A stretch of 64,000 nucleotides of DNA from Pigmentiphaga sp. NML030171 (GCF_002188635.1 NZ_NINX01000015.1:248001-312000); one strand, 5' to 3'; counted from the stretch's first letter, positions 1 to 8,764 are shown. Numbers and translations are program-made. Notes: generated by a model from the letters alone, not told the origin.

Positions 1-131
1 GCCTCGTTCGCGGGCTTGTCGCCGCAGGCTGCCAGGACGAGGCAGACAGCGGCCAGGAGGCTCCACCGCGCGGCGGCGGGCAGGGTCCGGCGTGCGCCGT
101 GGGAGGTCGTGCGGAAAGGGCGCGGAATCAT
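1..131 (-). CDS. RND efflux periplasmic adaptor lipoprotein (CzcB-like), N-terminal fragment
   Basis: Only the first 43 codons are inside the window; the gene continues past the left edge. The start codon overlaps the stop of the TolC-family gene in an ATGA arrangement, which shows translational coupling. The fragment has an arginine-rich N-region, a hydrophobic core and a lipobox LAAC with the lipidated cysteine at residue 36, so the product should be anchored as a lipoprotein. A lipoprotein directly downstream of a CzcC-like outer-membrane factor is most likely the membrane-fusion subunit of an RND metal exporter. That role is inferred from context, because no adaptor domain is visible here. 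Confidence 0.6.
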   Translation of the reverse strand, partial: MIPRPFRTTSHGARRTLPAAARWSLLAAVCLVLAACGDKPANE

Positions 132-1369
132 GAGGGGTCACCTGCGGAAGAGTTGGCCAGCAGCCGCTCGATTTCCACGGCGGCCATTTGCAGATCGAAT
201 TGGGCGGCGATGAGGTCGTTGCGCGCGGTGCGCAGCACGCGCTGCGCATCGATGTAGTCGATGATCCCGCGCTCGCCGTAGCGGTAGGCGGCCTCGGCCA
301 CGTTCAGCGCGGCCTCGGCCTGGCGCACGATGCCCGACTCCAGCGCCTCGACCTGCGAAGCGGCGATCTGGTATTGCTGGTAGGCGGAATCCAGTTGCTG
401 GGTCAGCTCGAATTCGCGGGCCTCGAGCAGGCTGCGCGCGCGCATGGCGGTGGCGGCGGCCTCGTCGATCGGCCCCTGCCGGCGGTCCCACAGGGGCACG
501 CTGACCACCACGCCGAACTGCGTGTCGCGCGTGTCGGGATCGCGGCTGGACGTCGCCTTGAGCGCCACCGAAGGCATGCGCAGCGAACGCTCGTAGTCCA
601 CGGCGGTGCGGGCCCGCTGCAATTCGGCCCGGAACTGGGTGAGCTCGGGATTGCCCGCCAGCATCACCTCGCGCAGCCGCTCCAGGTTCTCGAGGGACGG
701 CTTCCCGCTCAACTGGCCTTCCACCGCGAAACCCGCCGGCAGGATGCCGCCGACCTGCTGGCGCAGGAATGACTTGGCCTGGTTCACGCGCAGCAGGGCG
801 CTCTGGCTGTTCTTCTGCGCGTTCAGCAGTTCGGCCGCGACGCGGATCGCCTCGTACTTGGGCGCATCGCCCACGTCCACCCGGACCTGGGCACGGTTGT
901 ACAACTGCTGGGTCAGCGCCAGGTCCTCCTGCGCCGCGGCGAACTCGGCCTCGCGCCGGAGCGTTTCGTAGAACCCGCGCTTGACCTGGGCCACCAGCCC
1001 CGCCACGAAGAACTCCTGCCCCGCGGTCACGGCCCGCAGCGTGCCCGTGGCCAATTCGTACCGCAGCCGGCGCTGGTTGGGCAGATCGATGCGCTGCGTG
1101 AGGGACAGCGTCTGGCCGATGCCGGTGGCGGCACCCGGCTGGCGCGCCGATACGCGGCCAGTGGTGAATTCCACCTCGGGGTTGGGATAGGCGCGCGCGG
1201 TGGTCAGGCCGGCCTGGGCGGCATCGACGCCGGCCGCGGCGGCCTCGATACCCTTGTTGCCCTGGAGGGCAAGGGACAATAGCTGGTCGAGCGTGTAGGG
1301 CTGCGCCGCAGCCGCGTGGGTACACATGCCCGCCAGCCACACTGACAGAACGAGTGTGATGGGCTTCAT
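128..1369 (-). CDS. TolC-family outer membrane efflux protein (CzcC-like)
   Basis: The protein is 413 aa. I start at the methionine followed by KPITLVLSVWLAG, because this gives a clean signal peptide ending near AAAA-QPYT; an upstream in-frame ATG at 1402 would add 11 non-signal residues. The mature protein shows the outer-membrane efflux pattern: two repeats of long amphipathic helices (LDQLLSLALQGN near the start, AALNVAEAAYRYG near the end) that form the trimeric channel. Length matches CzcC/CusC-type channels. It sits between a CzcI-like gene upstream and a lipoprotein adaptor downstream, which suggests divalent metal efflux rather than drug export. The substrate is inferred from neighbours only. 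Confidence 0.85.
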   Translation of the reverse strand: MKPITLVLSVWLAGMCTHAAAAQPYTLDQLLSLALQGNKGIEAAAAGVDAAQAGLTTARAYPNPEVEFTTGRVSARQPGAATGIGQTLSLTQRIDLPNQRRLRYELATGTLRAVTAGQEFFVAGLVAQVKRGFYETLRREAEFAAAQEDLALTQQLYNRAQVRVDVGDAPKYEAIRVAAELLNAQKNSQSALLRVNQAKSFLRQQVGGILPAGFAVEGQLSGKPSLENLERLREVMLAGNPELTQFRAELQRARTAVDYERSLRMPSVALKATSSRDPDTRDTQFGVVVSVPLWDRRQGPIDEAAATAMRARSLLEAREFELTQQLDSAYQQYQIAASQVEALESGIVRQAEAALNVAEAAYRYGERGIIDYIDAQRVLRTARNDLIAAQFDLQMAAVEIERLLANSSAGDPS

Positions 1370-1462
1370 GATGATCGTAGGAACGGACACGCGCGGCGGC
1401 ACAAGGCCGCCGGCAAGGCGCGTGCGGCGGCTACCTGCCGCCGCAGACGAGGGTGACGCGGA

Positions 1463-1939
1463 TCAGGCCGTCAGTGACGGCGGGCGGTAGGCCCGGAACA
1501 CCGGAGCCGGCGCGGGCGGATGCTGCGACGCGATGAACAGCGAGTCGCCCAGGACGGGCTCGGCGATCGCGACGCACAGGGGAAGATCGAACTCGTGGGG
1601 ATCGAGCGGCGCCCCCGCGTAGGAATTGTCGTTGGCCGGCGGCCGGCAGACCAGGTCGTCCACCGCCACGTCGCCCCAGTCGGGCTCGGAGATCTGCTCG
1701 ACGATGTCGAATTCCTCGTCCAGCTCGAATTCCCAGCGCGGCATGTCGATCCGGACGGCGGCGCCGGCCTGGGGCGCCTCGCGCATTTCGTGGCCGGCCG
1801 CCACGGGCAGGTGGGACGCGACACGGGCGTGCTGGTAGCTGGCCACCACGTGGGCCTTGAGCTGGCACGCGGCGGACTCCGCCCACACCCATTGCAGGGG
1901 CAGGCACAGCAATACGAGGAACACGTACCAATGTCGCAT
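1463..1939 (-). CDS. CzcI-like small periplasmic protein
   Basis: This is a 158-aa protein with a signal peptide (MRHWYVFLVLLCLPLQWVWA) followed by SAACQLKAHVVASYQHARVAS. The signal and the Cys/His-bearing start resemble the small exported proteins encoded just ahead of czcC in cobalt-zinc-cadmium operons (czcI). The rest is acidic and proline-rich with no recognised domain. An alternative ATG lies three codons upstream at 1948. It precedes the TolC-family gene on the same strand by 93 bp, so they are probably cotranscribed. The CzcI assignment rests on position and the N-terminal pattern and is tentative. Confidence 0.5.
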   Translation of the reverse strand: MRHWYVFLVLLCLPLQWVWAESAACQLKAHVVASYQHARVASHLPVAAGHEMREAPQAGAAVRIDMPRWEFELDEEFDIVEQISEPDWGDVAVDDLVCRPPANDNSYAGAPLDPHEFDLPLCVAIAEPVLGDSLFIASQHPPAPAPVFRAYRPPSLTA

Positions 1940-2023
1940 GTGCAGCATTTTAAGCGCTGCGAGAGTTTTTGCAATTCACTCTCATTTCGCCCCGAATGCG
2001 CGGCGGCGCGGCCCCCGCGGGGC

Positions 2024-2506
2024 TCACCGCCCGTCCGGGGTGGTCATGTTGCGGCGGACGCGTTGCAGCAATCCTATCAACTGCCCTTGTTCGGCCTCGG
2101 TCAGGCCACGCAGCGCGAAATCGGCCAGCTCGTCGCCCACGTTCAGCGCCTCGGCCAGCATGGCCTCGGCCTTGGCCGTGGCCTCGACACGGAACGCCCG
2201 CCTGTCGCCGGGCACCGGCATGCGCGTGACCCAGCCGCCCTCCTGCATCCGGTCCAGCATGCGGGCGACGGTCATGGGCGTGACGTCCAGCGTCTCGGCC
2301 AGTTGCGCCTGCGTCATCGGGCCCAGGAAGGACAGGTACAGCGCCAGGCGGCACTGCGCGCGGCTGAGCTCGAGCCGCCCGCGCGCGCGGCGGTCGAATT
2401 CGGTGCTCATCAGCCGGCCGATGTCGGACACCAGGAAACCGAAGCGCTTGTCGTAGGGAGTCGCCATGGGAGGACCGGAAGAAGAACGCGCGATATTGTC
2501 GCCCAT
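2024..2506 (-). CDS. MarR-family transcriptional regulator
   Basis: The protein is 160 aa and shows the MarR winged helix: LSRAQCRLALYLSFLGPMTQAQLAETLDVTPMTVARMLDRM, then the wing VTRMPVPGDRRAFRV. The D-R-R wing motif is typical of the family. A second possible start (residue 14, position 2467) would give 147 aa, nearer the common MarR length. It is divergent from a DHA2 exporter with 75 bp between the start codons, the usual arrangement for a local repressor of an efflux pump. An inverted repeat in that gap is a candidate operator. The ligand is unknown. Confidence 0.9.
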   Translation of the reverse strand: MGDNIARSSSGPPMATPYDKRFGFLVSDIGRLMSTEFDRRARGRLELSRAQCRLALYLSFLGPMTQAQLAETLDVTPMTVARMLDRMQEGGWVTRMPVPGDRRAFRVEATAKAEAMLAEALNVGDELADFALRGLTEAEQGQLIGLLQRVRRNMTTPDGR

Positions 2507-2539
2507 CGCCGTGCGTTCGGGAATATGTAAGCAAGCATA

Positions 2540-2557
2540 TGATATACGTGCATATCA
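2540..2557. promoter_or_regulatory. candidate MarR operator between marR and the exporter gene
   Basis: TGATAT-ACGTGC-ATATCA is a perfect 6-6-6 inverted repeat in the short divergent intergenic region, 25 bp before the exporter start. A second AT-rich dyad, ATATG (2523-2527) with CATAT (2536-2540), lies immediately beside it. Size and position suit MarR dimers. The function is inferred. Confidence 0.5.
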
Positions 2558-2581
2558 TTCCAGACCAGCCGGGCATCCGCC

Positions 2582-4102
2582 GTGCAAACCTCCGCCGCGC
2601 CGCTCAACCGGCGCATGATCACGCTGTCCATCATGCTGGCCACGCTGATGCAGACGCTGGACAGCACCATCGCCAACGTCGCACTGCCCCACATGCAAGG
2701 CACGCTTTCCGCCTCGCAGGACGAGATCAGCTGGGTATTGACCTCCTACATCGTGGCCGCCGCCATCGCCACGCCGCTGACCGGCTGGCTGGCCGCGCGG
2801 CTGGGCGTCAAGCGCCTGCTGGCGGTCGCGGTCAGCGGCTTTACCGTGGCCTCGCTGCTGTGCGGCATGTCCGAAAGCCTGGCCCAGATCGTCGGCGCCC
2901 GGCTGCTGCAAGGCCTGTTCGGCGCCGCGCTGGTGCCGCTGTCCCAGTCCATCCTGCTGGACATCAATCCGCGCGACAAGCAGCCGCAGGCCATGGCGAT
3001 CTGGGGCGTGGGCGTGATGGTGGGGCCGATACTGGGTCCCACGCTGGGCGGCTGGCTGACGGACAGCTACAACTGGCGATGGGTGTTCCTGATCAACCTG
3101 CCGATCGGCGCCTTCGCGCTGTTCGGCGTGCTGACCTACCTGCCCCGCTCCAAGCCCTCGGCGCGGCAGGCCCTGGACTTCTTCGGGTTCATCACCCTGT
3201 CGCTGGCCATCGGGGCGCTGCAGGCCATGCTGGACCGCGGCCAGCAGTTGGACTGGTTCGGCTCGCTGGAGATACGCATCGAGGCCGCCATCGCGCTGGT
3301 CAGCTTCGTCTTCTTCGCGCTGCATACGGCCACGGCCGGCAAGGGGTCCTTCTTTCGTTACGAACTGCTCAAGGACGGCAACTTCGTCACCGGCACCTGT
3401 TTCATCTTCGTGATCGGCGCGGTGATGTACGCGACGCGGGCGCTGCTTCCGCCCATGCTGGAGGCATTGATGGGCTACCCGGTGGCGACCACGGGCCTGG
3501 TCACCGCGCCCAGCGGGGTGGGCACCATGGTGGCCATGCTGATCGCGGGACGGCTGGTCGGGCGCATGGACGTGCGCATGATGCTGCTGGCCGGATTCCT
3601 GGTGTCGGCGGTCGCCCTCTACCAGATGATGGGCTACACGCTGGTCCTTTCGCAAAGCGACATCGTCTGGCCGGGCGTCATCCAGGGCGTGGGGCTGGGC
3701 TTCGTTTTCGTCCCGCTGAGCGCGGTCACCTTCGCCACGCTGGCTCCCGAGCTCCGGGCCGACGGCACGGCCATCTTCAGCCTGGTGCGCAACATCGGCA
3801 GCAGCATAGGCATCTCGGTGATCCAGGCCCAGGTCACGCGCAACACGCAGGTCGTGCATGCCTCGCTGGTCGAGCACATGAATCCGGCCAACGCCGCGCT
3901 CGTGCAGAACTATGACCTGAGTTCGCCCTCGACGCTGGAGTCGCTGAACCGGATGGTCACGCAGCAGGCGTCGATGATCGCCTACGTCGACGCGTTCAAG
4001 CTGATGTTCATCGCCACCCTGTGCGTGGTGCCGCTGCTTGCCATCGTGCGGTCACGCCGGCGCGCGGCGGGCGAGGACGCGCCGCACGTGGCCATGGACT
4101 GA
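2582..4102 (+). CDS. DHA2-family MFS transporter (EmrB/QacA type)
   Basis: The protein is 506 aa, initiated by GTG, with about 14 hydrophobic segments as expected for drug:H+ antiporter-2 proteins. The early segment MLATLMQTLDSTIANVALPHMQGTL carries the family D-x-T-I-V/A-N-V-A-L-P motif, and LGVKRLLAV follows as the loop 2-3 motif. Motif C is recognisable in GVGVMVGPILGPTLGGWL. Such pumps export drugs or hydrophobic compounds across the inner membrane, often with an EmrA adaptor and a TolC channel; no EmrA gene is adjacent here. Regulation is probably by the divergent MarR protein. Confidence 0.92.
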   Translation: MQTSAAPLNRRMITLSIMLATLMQTLDSTIANVALPHMQGTLSASQDEISWVLTSYIVAAAIATPLTGWLAARLGVKRLLAVAVSGFTVASLLCGMSESLAQIVGARLLQGLFGAALVPLSQSILLDINPRDKQPQAMAIWGVGVMVGPILGPTLGGWLTDSYNWRWVFLINLPIGAFALFGVLTYLPRSKPSARQALDFFGFITLSLAIGALQAMLDRGQQLDWFGSLEIRIEAAIALVSFVFFALHTATAGKGSFFRYELLKDGNFVTGTCFIFVIGAVMYATRALLPPMLEALMGYPVATTGLVTAPSGVGTMVAMLIAGRLVGRMDVRMMLLAGFLVSAVALYQMMGYTLVLSQSDIVWPGVIQGVGLGFVFVPLSAVTFATLAPELRADGTAIFSLVRNIGSSIGISVIQAQVTRNTQVVHASLVEHMNPANAALVQNYDLSSPSTLESLNRMVTQQASMIAYVDAFKLMFIATLCVVPLLAIVRSRRRAAGEDAPHVAMD

Positions 4103-4135
4103 CCGCCGCCGGGCATGGCCGCTCAGCGGCGGCGG
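4103..4135. terminator. possible bidirectional terminator hairpin
   Basis: CCGCCGCC (4103-4110) pairs with GGCGGCGG (4128-4135) across a 17-nt loop, starting right after the exporter stop codon and ahead of the convergent gcvH 3' end. There is no T-run, so intrinsic termination is uncertain. Confidence 0.35.
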
Positions 4136-4154
4136 CCGGATACCTGCCGTGGCG

Positions 4155-4535
4155 TCAGCCGGCGTCGACCGAGGCCTGGTAGCCCGCCGCGTCCAGCAGG
4201 CCGGCGGTATCGGCCATGTTGTCCGGCCGGAGCTTGAAGATCCAGGCGGCATAGGGTTCCTGGTTCAGTTGCTCGGGGCTGGCCGAGAGCGCTTCGTTGA
4301 AGGCCACGATCTCGCCCGCCACCGGGGCATAGATGTCGGAAGCCGCCTTCACCGACTCGACCACGCCCGCCGTCTCGCCGGCCTGGAGCCGGGCCCCCAC
4401 CTTGACGTCGCCGACGTAGACCAGGTCGCCCAGCTGGTCCTGCGCATGGTCCGTGATGCCCACCACCAGCAGGTCGCCGTCGGCGCGGATCCATTCGTGG
4501 GTCTTGGCGTACTTGAGTTCGGAAGGAAGATTCAT
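4155..4535 (-). CDS. gcvH: glycine cleavage system H protein
   Basis: The protein is 126 aa, the normal length for GcvH. It carries the lipoyl domain with the lipoylation site in VVESVKAASDIYAP, where the modified lysine is Lys63. GcvH shuttles the aminomethyl group of glycine between the P protein (decarboxylase), the T protein and the L protein. It lies 70 bp downstream of gcvT on the same strand. gcvP, which commonly follows gcvH, is not here: the next gene downstream is the convergent exporter. Confidence 0.97.
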   Translation of the reverse strand: MNLPSELKYAKTHEWIRADGDLLVVGITDHAQDQLGDLVYVGDVKVGARLQAGETAGVVESVKAASDIYAPVAGEIVAFNEALSASPEQLNQEPYAAWIFKLRPDNMADTAGLLDAAGYQASVDAG

Positions 4536-4605
4536 GGAGGCGGATCCAGGTAGTGAGTCGAAGAGATGGGGGAATTGTAGTGAACCTTGGGGCGGGCGAC
4601 GCGGG

Positions 4606-5712
4606 TCAGGGCTCGCCGCTGTCGAGCACCTTGCCGCGCCGCACGAAGGGCAGCCGGCAGACCACCGCCGGGACGCGCCGGCCGCGGATCTCCACCTCGG
4701 CCGCGTCGCCGGGCGATACGCTGTCCGGCAAGCGGGCGAAACCGATGGACGTGCCCAGCGTGGGCGACATGGTGCCGCTGGTGACCATGCCGGCGCCCTC
4801 GGCCGTGTGGACCGCCATCTGGGCGCGCATCACGCCCCGGTCCAGCAGCCTGAGCCCCAGCAACTGCCACTTCAGGCCGTAGGCCAGCGCCGCGCGCCCG
4901 ACGAAGTCGCGCTGCGGGTCATGGTCGGACACGGTCCAGGCCAGTCCGGCCTCGGCCGGCTGGGTCAGTTCGTCCATGTCCTGCCCGTACAGGTTCAGGC
5001 CGGCCTCGACCCGCAGCGTGTCGCGCGCCCCCAGGCCGCAGGGCGCGACGCCCGCCGCCAGCAGGTCGCGCCACAGGGCGGGCGCCTCGGCGCAGGGCAG
5101 CACCACTTCCACGCCATCCTCGCCGGTGTAGCCGGTGCGCGCGACCAGCACGCCCTCGGCCCCCTCGGCCGTGAACGGCGCCAGGCCGCGCGCCAGGCGG
5201 CCCAGCGCCGGCCTCGCCTGCGCCAGCCGTTCCCGGGCCTCGGGCCCCTGGACCGCGATCATCGCCAGTTCGCGGCGCGGTTCGATCGTCACGTCGTAGC
5301 CGCCGGCCTGGGCGACCCGCGCCATCCACACCAGGTCCTTGTCGGCCGAGGCGGCGTTGACCACGAGCCGGTAGTGCTCCGGCGTCAGCAGGTAGACGAT
5401 CAGGTCGTCCACCACCCCGGCCTGCGGATTGAGCATGCAGGAATACAGCGCCCTGCCCGGTTCGGCCAGGCGATCCACGTCGTTGGCCAGCAGATGGCGC
5501 AGGTAGGCGCGCGCCTGGCTTCCCGCCACGTCCACGTTGAGCATGTGCGAGACGTCGAACATGCCCGCGCCGCGCCGGACGGCATGGTGCTCGTCGATCT
5601 GCGAGCCGTACGAGACGGGCATGGACCAGCCGCCGAAGTCGATCATCTTGCCGGACAAGGCCAGGTGCTCGGCGAAGAGCGGAGTCTGTTTCAGGGGGAG
5701 AGACGCGGTCAT
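4606..5712 (-). CDS. gcvT: glycine cleavage system aminomethyltransferase T
   Basis: The protein is 368 aa. I chose the start MTASLPLKQTPLFAEHLALSG because it matches GcvT N-termini; the longer open frame upstream has no signal or domain. Family landmarks are the N-terminal GWSMPVSYGSQIDEHHAVR, the folate-binding region FDVSHMLNVDV, and YTGEDGVEVVLP in the middle. The enzyme moves the methylene group from the aminomethyl-lipoyl H protein to tetrahydrofolate. It is encoded upstream of gcvH. I looked for a glycine riboswitch ahead of it and found none; only 31 bp separate it from the preceding gene. Confidence 0.96.
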   Translation of the reverse strand: MTASLPLKQTPLFAEHLALSGKMIDFGGWSMPVSYGSQIDEHHAVRRGAGMFDVSHMLNVDVAGSQARAYLRHLLANDVDRLAEPGRALYSCMLNPQAGVVDDLIVYLLTPEHYRLVVNAASADKDLVWMARVAQAGGYDVTIEPRRELAMIAVQGPEARERLAQARPALGRLARGLAPFTAEGAEGVLVARTGYTGEDGVEVVLPCAEAPALWRDLLAAGVAPCGLGARDTLRVEAGLNLYGQDMDELTQPAEAGLAWTVSDHDPQRDFVGRAALAYGLKWQLLGLRLLDRGVMRAQMAVHTAEGAGMVTSGTMSPTLGTSIGFARLPDSVSPGDAAEVEIRGRRVPAVVCRLPFVRRGKVLDSGEP

Positions 5713-5743
5713 GCGGATTCCTGCGCAACGGGATGGACGGACG

Positions 5744-6595
5744 TCAGCCGCGCACCGCGGACCACGAAGCGGGCGAGGCGCCGGCACGCGTGCCCTGCAT
5801 GGTGCCGCCGTTCACCTTGCCGCGATAGCGCACGCCGTTCACCGAGAACGAGATCTCGTCGCCGCGCAGGGTGGCGTCGTCGATGGGCCGGGCATCCAGG
5901 GTGCCGCTCAGCCGCTGGTATTGCTGGGCCAGCTTCAGTTCGCGGCCGTCGAGCTTCCAGGTGCCCTCGACCCTGGCCGGCACGATCCACAGCAGCGCCG
6001 AGCACCACGTCTGGCATTGCTCGGTGACCGTGGCCTGTTCGTCGGGCCGCCAGTCGCCCATGGGGAAGGTATTGGATACCACGCGGGTGCCGGGCTTGAG
6101 CTCCAGCAGCCTGGGCCGCAGCTTCTCGTTGATGGTGGGCAGCAGGAACAGCGTGATGACCGTGGCGCGGGAAAGATCGGTCTCGAACAGGTCGGCCTTC
6201 TCGAACGTGGCGACGCGGGACACGCCCGCGGCCTGCGCATTGCGGCGGGCCAGCTCCACCATGTCGGGGTTGTATTCGATGCCGTGGGCCTTGATGCCCC
6301 GCTGGGCCGCGGTGATCACCAGGCGCCCGTCGCCCGATCCCAGGTCGATCAGCGTGTCGCCGGGCGCTGCCTTGGCCATGTCTATCATCTTGTCGACCAG
6401 GCTCTGGGGGGTCGGCCCCCACACCACGTCCTTGCCTTCCTGGCCGACGTCGGGAACATACGACGACCCCGGCTTTTCCGCCGCCTGGACACTGGCCAGG
6501 GCAGGCAGCGCGCAGGCGGCCAGGACGGCCATCCCCCGCGCGCACCGGCGCAACAACTTCGACTGCGACGAACTACCCAACAACGCGAGCATCAT
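5744..6595 (-). CDS. SAM-dependent methyltransferase-fold protein with apparent signal peptide
   Basis: The protein is 283 aa from the first of two adjacent ATGs. Its N-terminus (KLLRRCARGMAVLAACALPALASVQAAEKPG) looks like a Sec signal peptide. The mature part has a class I methyltransferase core: motif I LIDLGSGDGRLVITAA, then HGIEYNPDMVELARRNA, and an acidic motif later. A C-terminal segment (EGTWKLDGRELKLAQQYQ) resembles a small beta-rich extension. An exported SAM-dependent enzyme is odd, because SAM is cytoplasmic. It ends 31 bp before gcvT and may be cotranscribed with it. No substrate can be assigned. Confidence 0.75.
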   Translation of the reverse strand: MMLALLGSSSQSKLLRRCARGMAVLAACALPALASVQAAEKPGSSYVPDVGQEGKDVVWGPTPQSLVDKMIDMAKAAPGDTLIDLGSGDGRLVITAAQRGIKAHGIEYNPDMVELARRNAQAAGVSRVATFEKADLFETDLSRATVITLFLLPTINEKLRPRLLELKPGTRVVSNTFPMGDWRPDEQATVTEQCQTWCSALLWIVPARVEGTWKLDGRELKLAQQYQRLSGTLDARPIDDATLRGDEISFSVNGVRYRGKVNGGTMQGTRAGASPASWSAVRG

Positions 6596-6848
6596 GGGGT
6601 TTCCCCTTTTCTGGTGAACGAGTGAGGCGGGACGTGGGTGCGTCGGATTCGATTGTGCCTGACTCGATGTCGCCGCGAAAGCGGGCCGGGCCTCCAGGGG
6701 ATTCTCAATCACCGAGACAGGTGTTTGACCCGTCTTCGAAGCAGGTGACATAGTCGCCGGCGTCAAGGCGTCGCTGCTTGCGCAGCCGCCTGCGCCGCTC
6801 GTGCCGGACGCGGCACGATTCCCACATGAGAAATGCGAGGAGACAGTC

Positions 6849-7847
6849 ATGGCCGCATTCCCTTTCCCCCCTGCCTGGCGGCCTCTGGCCGTCCTCTGTC
6901 AGATCGCCCTGCTGGCGGTCTGCGGTTTGCCGCAGGCGGCGGCGCAATATCCCGATCGCCCCGTGCGCATCGTCACGCCCTTTCCGGTCGGCAGCGGGGT
7001 CGACGTGAACCTGCGCATGGTGACCGAACGCCTGTCCAGGGCCTGGGGCAAGCCCGTGCTGGTCGAGAACAAGCCTGGCGCCGCGGGTTTCATCGCCATC
7101 GAAGCGGTCAGGCGCGCGTCCGCCGACGGCTACACCCTGCTGCAACTGGATAGTGCGCAGATGGCCGCGCAGCCCTATCTGTTCAGCAAGCTTCCCTACG
7201 ACCTGAAGCGTGACTTCACGCCGGTCACGACCTTGTTCCGCAACTATTTCTTCGTGGCGGTGCCCACGGACAGCCGCTACCGGAGCGTGGGCGACCTGAT
7301 CGCCGACGCCAAGGCGGCCCCGGGGGCCATCAACTACGGATCCTGGTTCGTGGGCAGCCCCGGACACCTGGGCGGCGCCATGCTCGACCAGGCGGCGGGC
7401 ACGTCCATGACGCACATCGCGTACAAGGAAATGTCCCAGCTCTACACGGCCGTGGCCAGCAGCCAGGTTCCCTGGGCATTCGGCACCATAGGAAGCATGA
7501 ACGCGCTCTACAAGGGGGGCAAGCTCAGGTTGCTGGCGGCCGCGGCGCCTTCGCGGGTGCAAGGGTTCGAGTCGGTCCCGACCATGGGCGAGGCCGGCGG
7601 GCCGCAAGGTTTCGAGCTCAGCGCCTGGGTGGGCATCCTGGCGCCTCGGGGCGTTCCGGACGCCGTCGCGGCCAGGATCCGCCGCGACATCGCCACGGCA
7701 CTGCAGGACCCGGAACTGCGGGAACGCTACATGCAGCTGGCCTACGAGCCGCTGGCGATGACGCCCGAGCAGTTCCAGGCCCAGCTCGATGCCGATTCGC
7801 GCAGATACGGGCAGATCATCAAGCGCTTGAACATTTCCCTGGATTAG
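6849..7847 (+). CDS. Bug-family tripartite tricarboxylate transporter substrate-binding protein
   Basis: The protein is 332 aa. The start at MAAFPFPPAWRPL is preceded by GAGGAGA and gives a signal peptide ending ...LPQAAA-QYPDRPV. Bug landmarks are PDRPVRIVTPFPVGSGVD near the mature N-terminus, NKPGAAGFIAIEAV, DGYTLLQ and the C-terminal RRYGQIIKRLNISLD. Bug proteins bind organic acids or other small carboxylates in the periplasm for TctAB-type importers or for sensing. The gene is convergent with a LysR gene, overlapping it by 4 bp at the stop codons. Its ligand is unknown. Confidence 0.92.
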   Translation: MAAFPFPPAWRPLAVLCQIALLAVCGLPQAAAQYPDRPVRIVTPFPVGSGVDVNLRMVTERLSRAWGKPVLVENKPGAAGFIAIEAVRRASADGYTLLQLDSAQMAAQPYLFSKLPYDLKRDFTPVTTLFRNYFFVAVPTDSRYRSVGDLIADAKAAPGAINYGSWFVGSPGHLGGAMLDQAAGTSMTHIAYKEMSQLYTAVASSQVPWAFGTIGSMNALYKGGKLRLLAAAAPSRVQGFESVPTMGEAGGPQGFELSAWVGILAPRGVPDAVAARIRRDIATALQDPELRERYMQLAYEPLAMTPEQFQAQLDADSRRYGQIIKRLNISLD

Positions 7848-8764
7848 GACCGGGCCTGGGCCAGGATGCTGCGCAGCATGTCCACCAGTCTGAGCGCCGC
7901 CGGCGACAACGCGTGGCCGGGCAGCGTGACGATCGCCATGCTGCGCACCAGGGTGGGGCGGACGATACGCAGCTTCTGCACGCTCGGGCCCAGCGTGCGC
8001 GGCAGCGCGGTCGCCGGCAGGATGGCGGCGCCCAGGCCGGCCGTCGCCATGGATATCAGCGTCTGCGAATGCATGAACTGAAAGCGCGTGGCCAGGTGCA
8101 GGCCCTGCGCGGCCATCGCTTCCTCGACGATGGCACGCAGCGCGGTGCCCTGTTCGAGCACCAGCAGGGGCATCGCCGCCAGGGCCTTGAGCGAGATGGT
8201 CTTGCGATCGCCGTCCAGCAGCGCGCGGGGCACCAGCGCGACCAGTTCGTCGGTCAGCAGGGGCTCGAAGCGGAACTCGGGTGAACCGGTCATCACGCTG
8301 ATGCCGAAGTCCACTTCCCGCTTCCTGACGCTTTCGAACAGTGCCGCCGCGGTGATCTCGCGCACGAAGACCTGGATGCCGGGATACCTGCCCTGGAAGG
8401 CGGCCAGCACGTCGCCCAGGTAGGCGCCGGCGATGGTGGGCGCGCAGGCCAGCGCGATGCGCCCGCGCTGGACGTCGGCGGCCTCCTGGATCGCCTGCAA
8501 TCCGCCCTCCACTTCTTGCAGGGCGCGGCGAACGCACTGGAGCAACTGCTCGCCTTCGCGCGTCAGGGTGACCTGGCGCGTGGTGCGATGGAACAGCGGC
8601 ACGCCCAATTGCTCTTCCAGGCGGCGGATCTGGCCGCTGACCGCCGAACCCGAGCGGTGGGCGCGTCCGGCGGCCGTACGGAAACTCCGGCTCTCGCCGA
8701 CCAGCATGAAGGTATGCAGCAGTTTCAGATTGACCGAGGAGATCGGATCACCGGGTCTGGCCAT
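7844..8764 (-). CDS. LysR-family transcriptional regulator
   Basis: The protein is 306 aa, typical for LysR. The N-terminal helix-turn-helix is NLKLLHTFMLVGESRSFRTAAGRAHRSGSAVSGQIRRLEEQLG, followed by the linker LFHRTTRQVTLTREGEQLL and a periplasmic-binding-like effector domain. The recognition helix has RSGSAVSGQI instead of the common QPAVSxQI pattern. It is divergent from the Bug/RraA/aconitase-like operon starting at 8948, so it probably controls that operon in response to the compound it processes. Confidence 0.92.
   Translation of the reverse strand: MARPGDPISSVNLKLLHTFMLVGESRSFRTAAGRAHRSGSAVSGQIRRLEEQLGVPLFHRTTRQVTLTREGEQLLQCVRRALQEVEGGLQAIQEAADVQRGRIALACAPTIAGAYLGDVLAAFQGRYPGIQVFVREITAAALFESVRKREVDFGISVMTGSPEFRFEPLLTDELVALVPRALLDGDRKTISLKALAAMPLLVLEQGTALRAIVEEAMAAQGLHLATRFQFMHSQTLISMATAGLGAAILPATALPRTLGPSVQKLRIVRPTLVRSMAIVTLPGHALSPAALRLVDMLRSILAQARS

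Noticed and set aside
5713-6850. Glycine riboswitch upstream of gcvT
   Set aside because: Only 31 bp separate gcvT from the gene before it, and the region ahead of that gene lacks the conserved aptamer segments.
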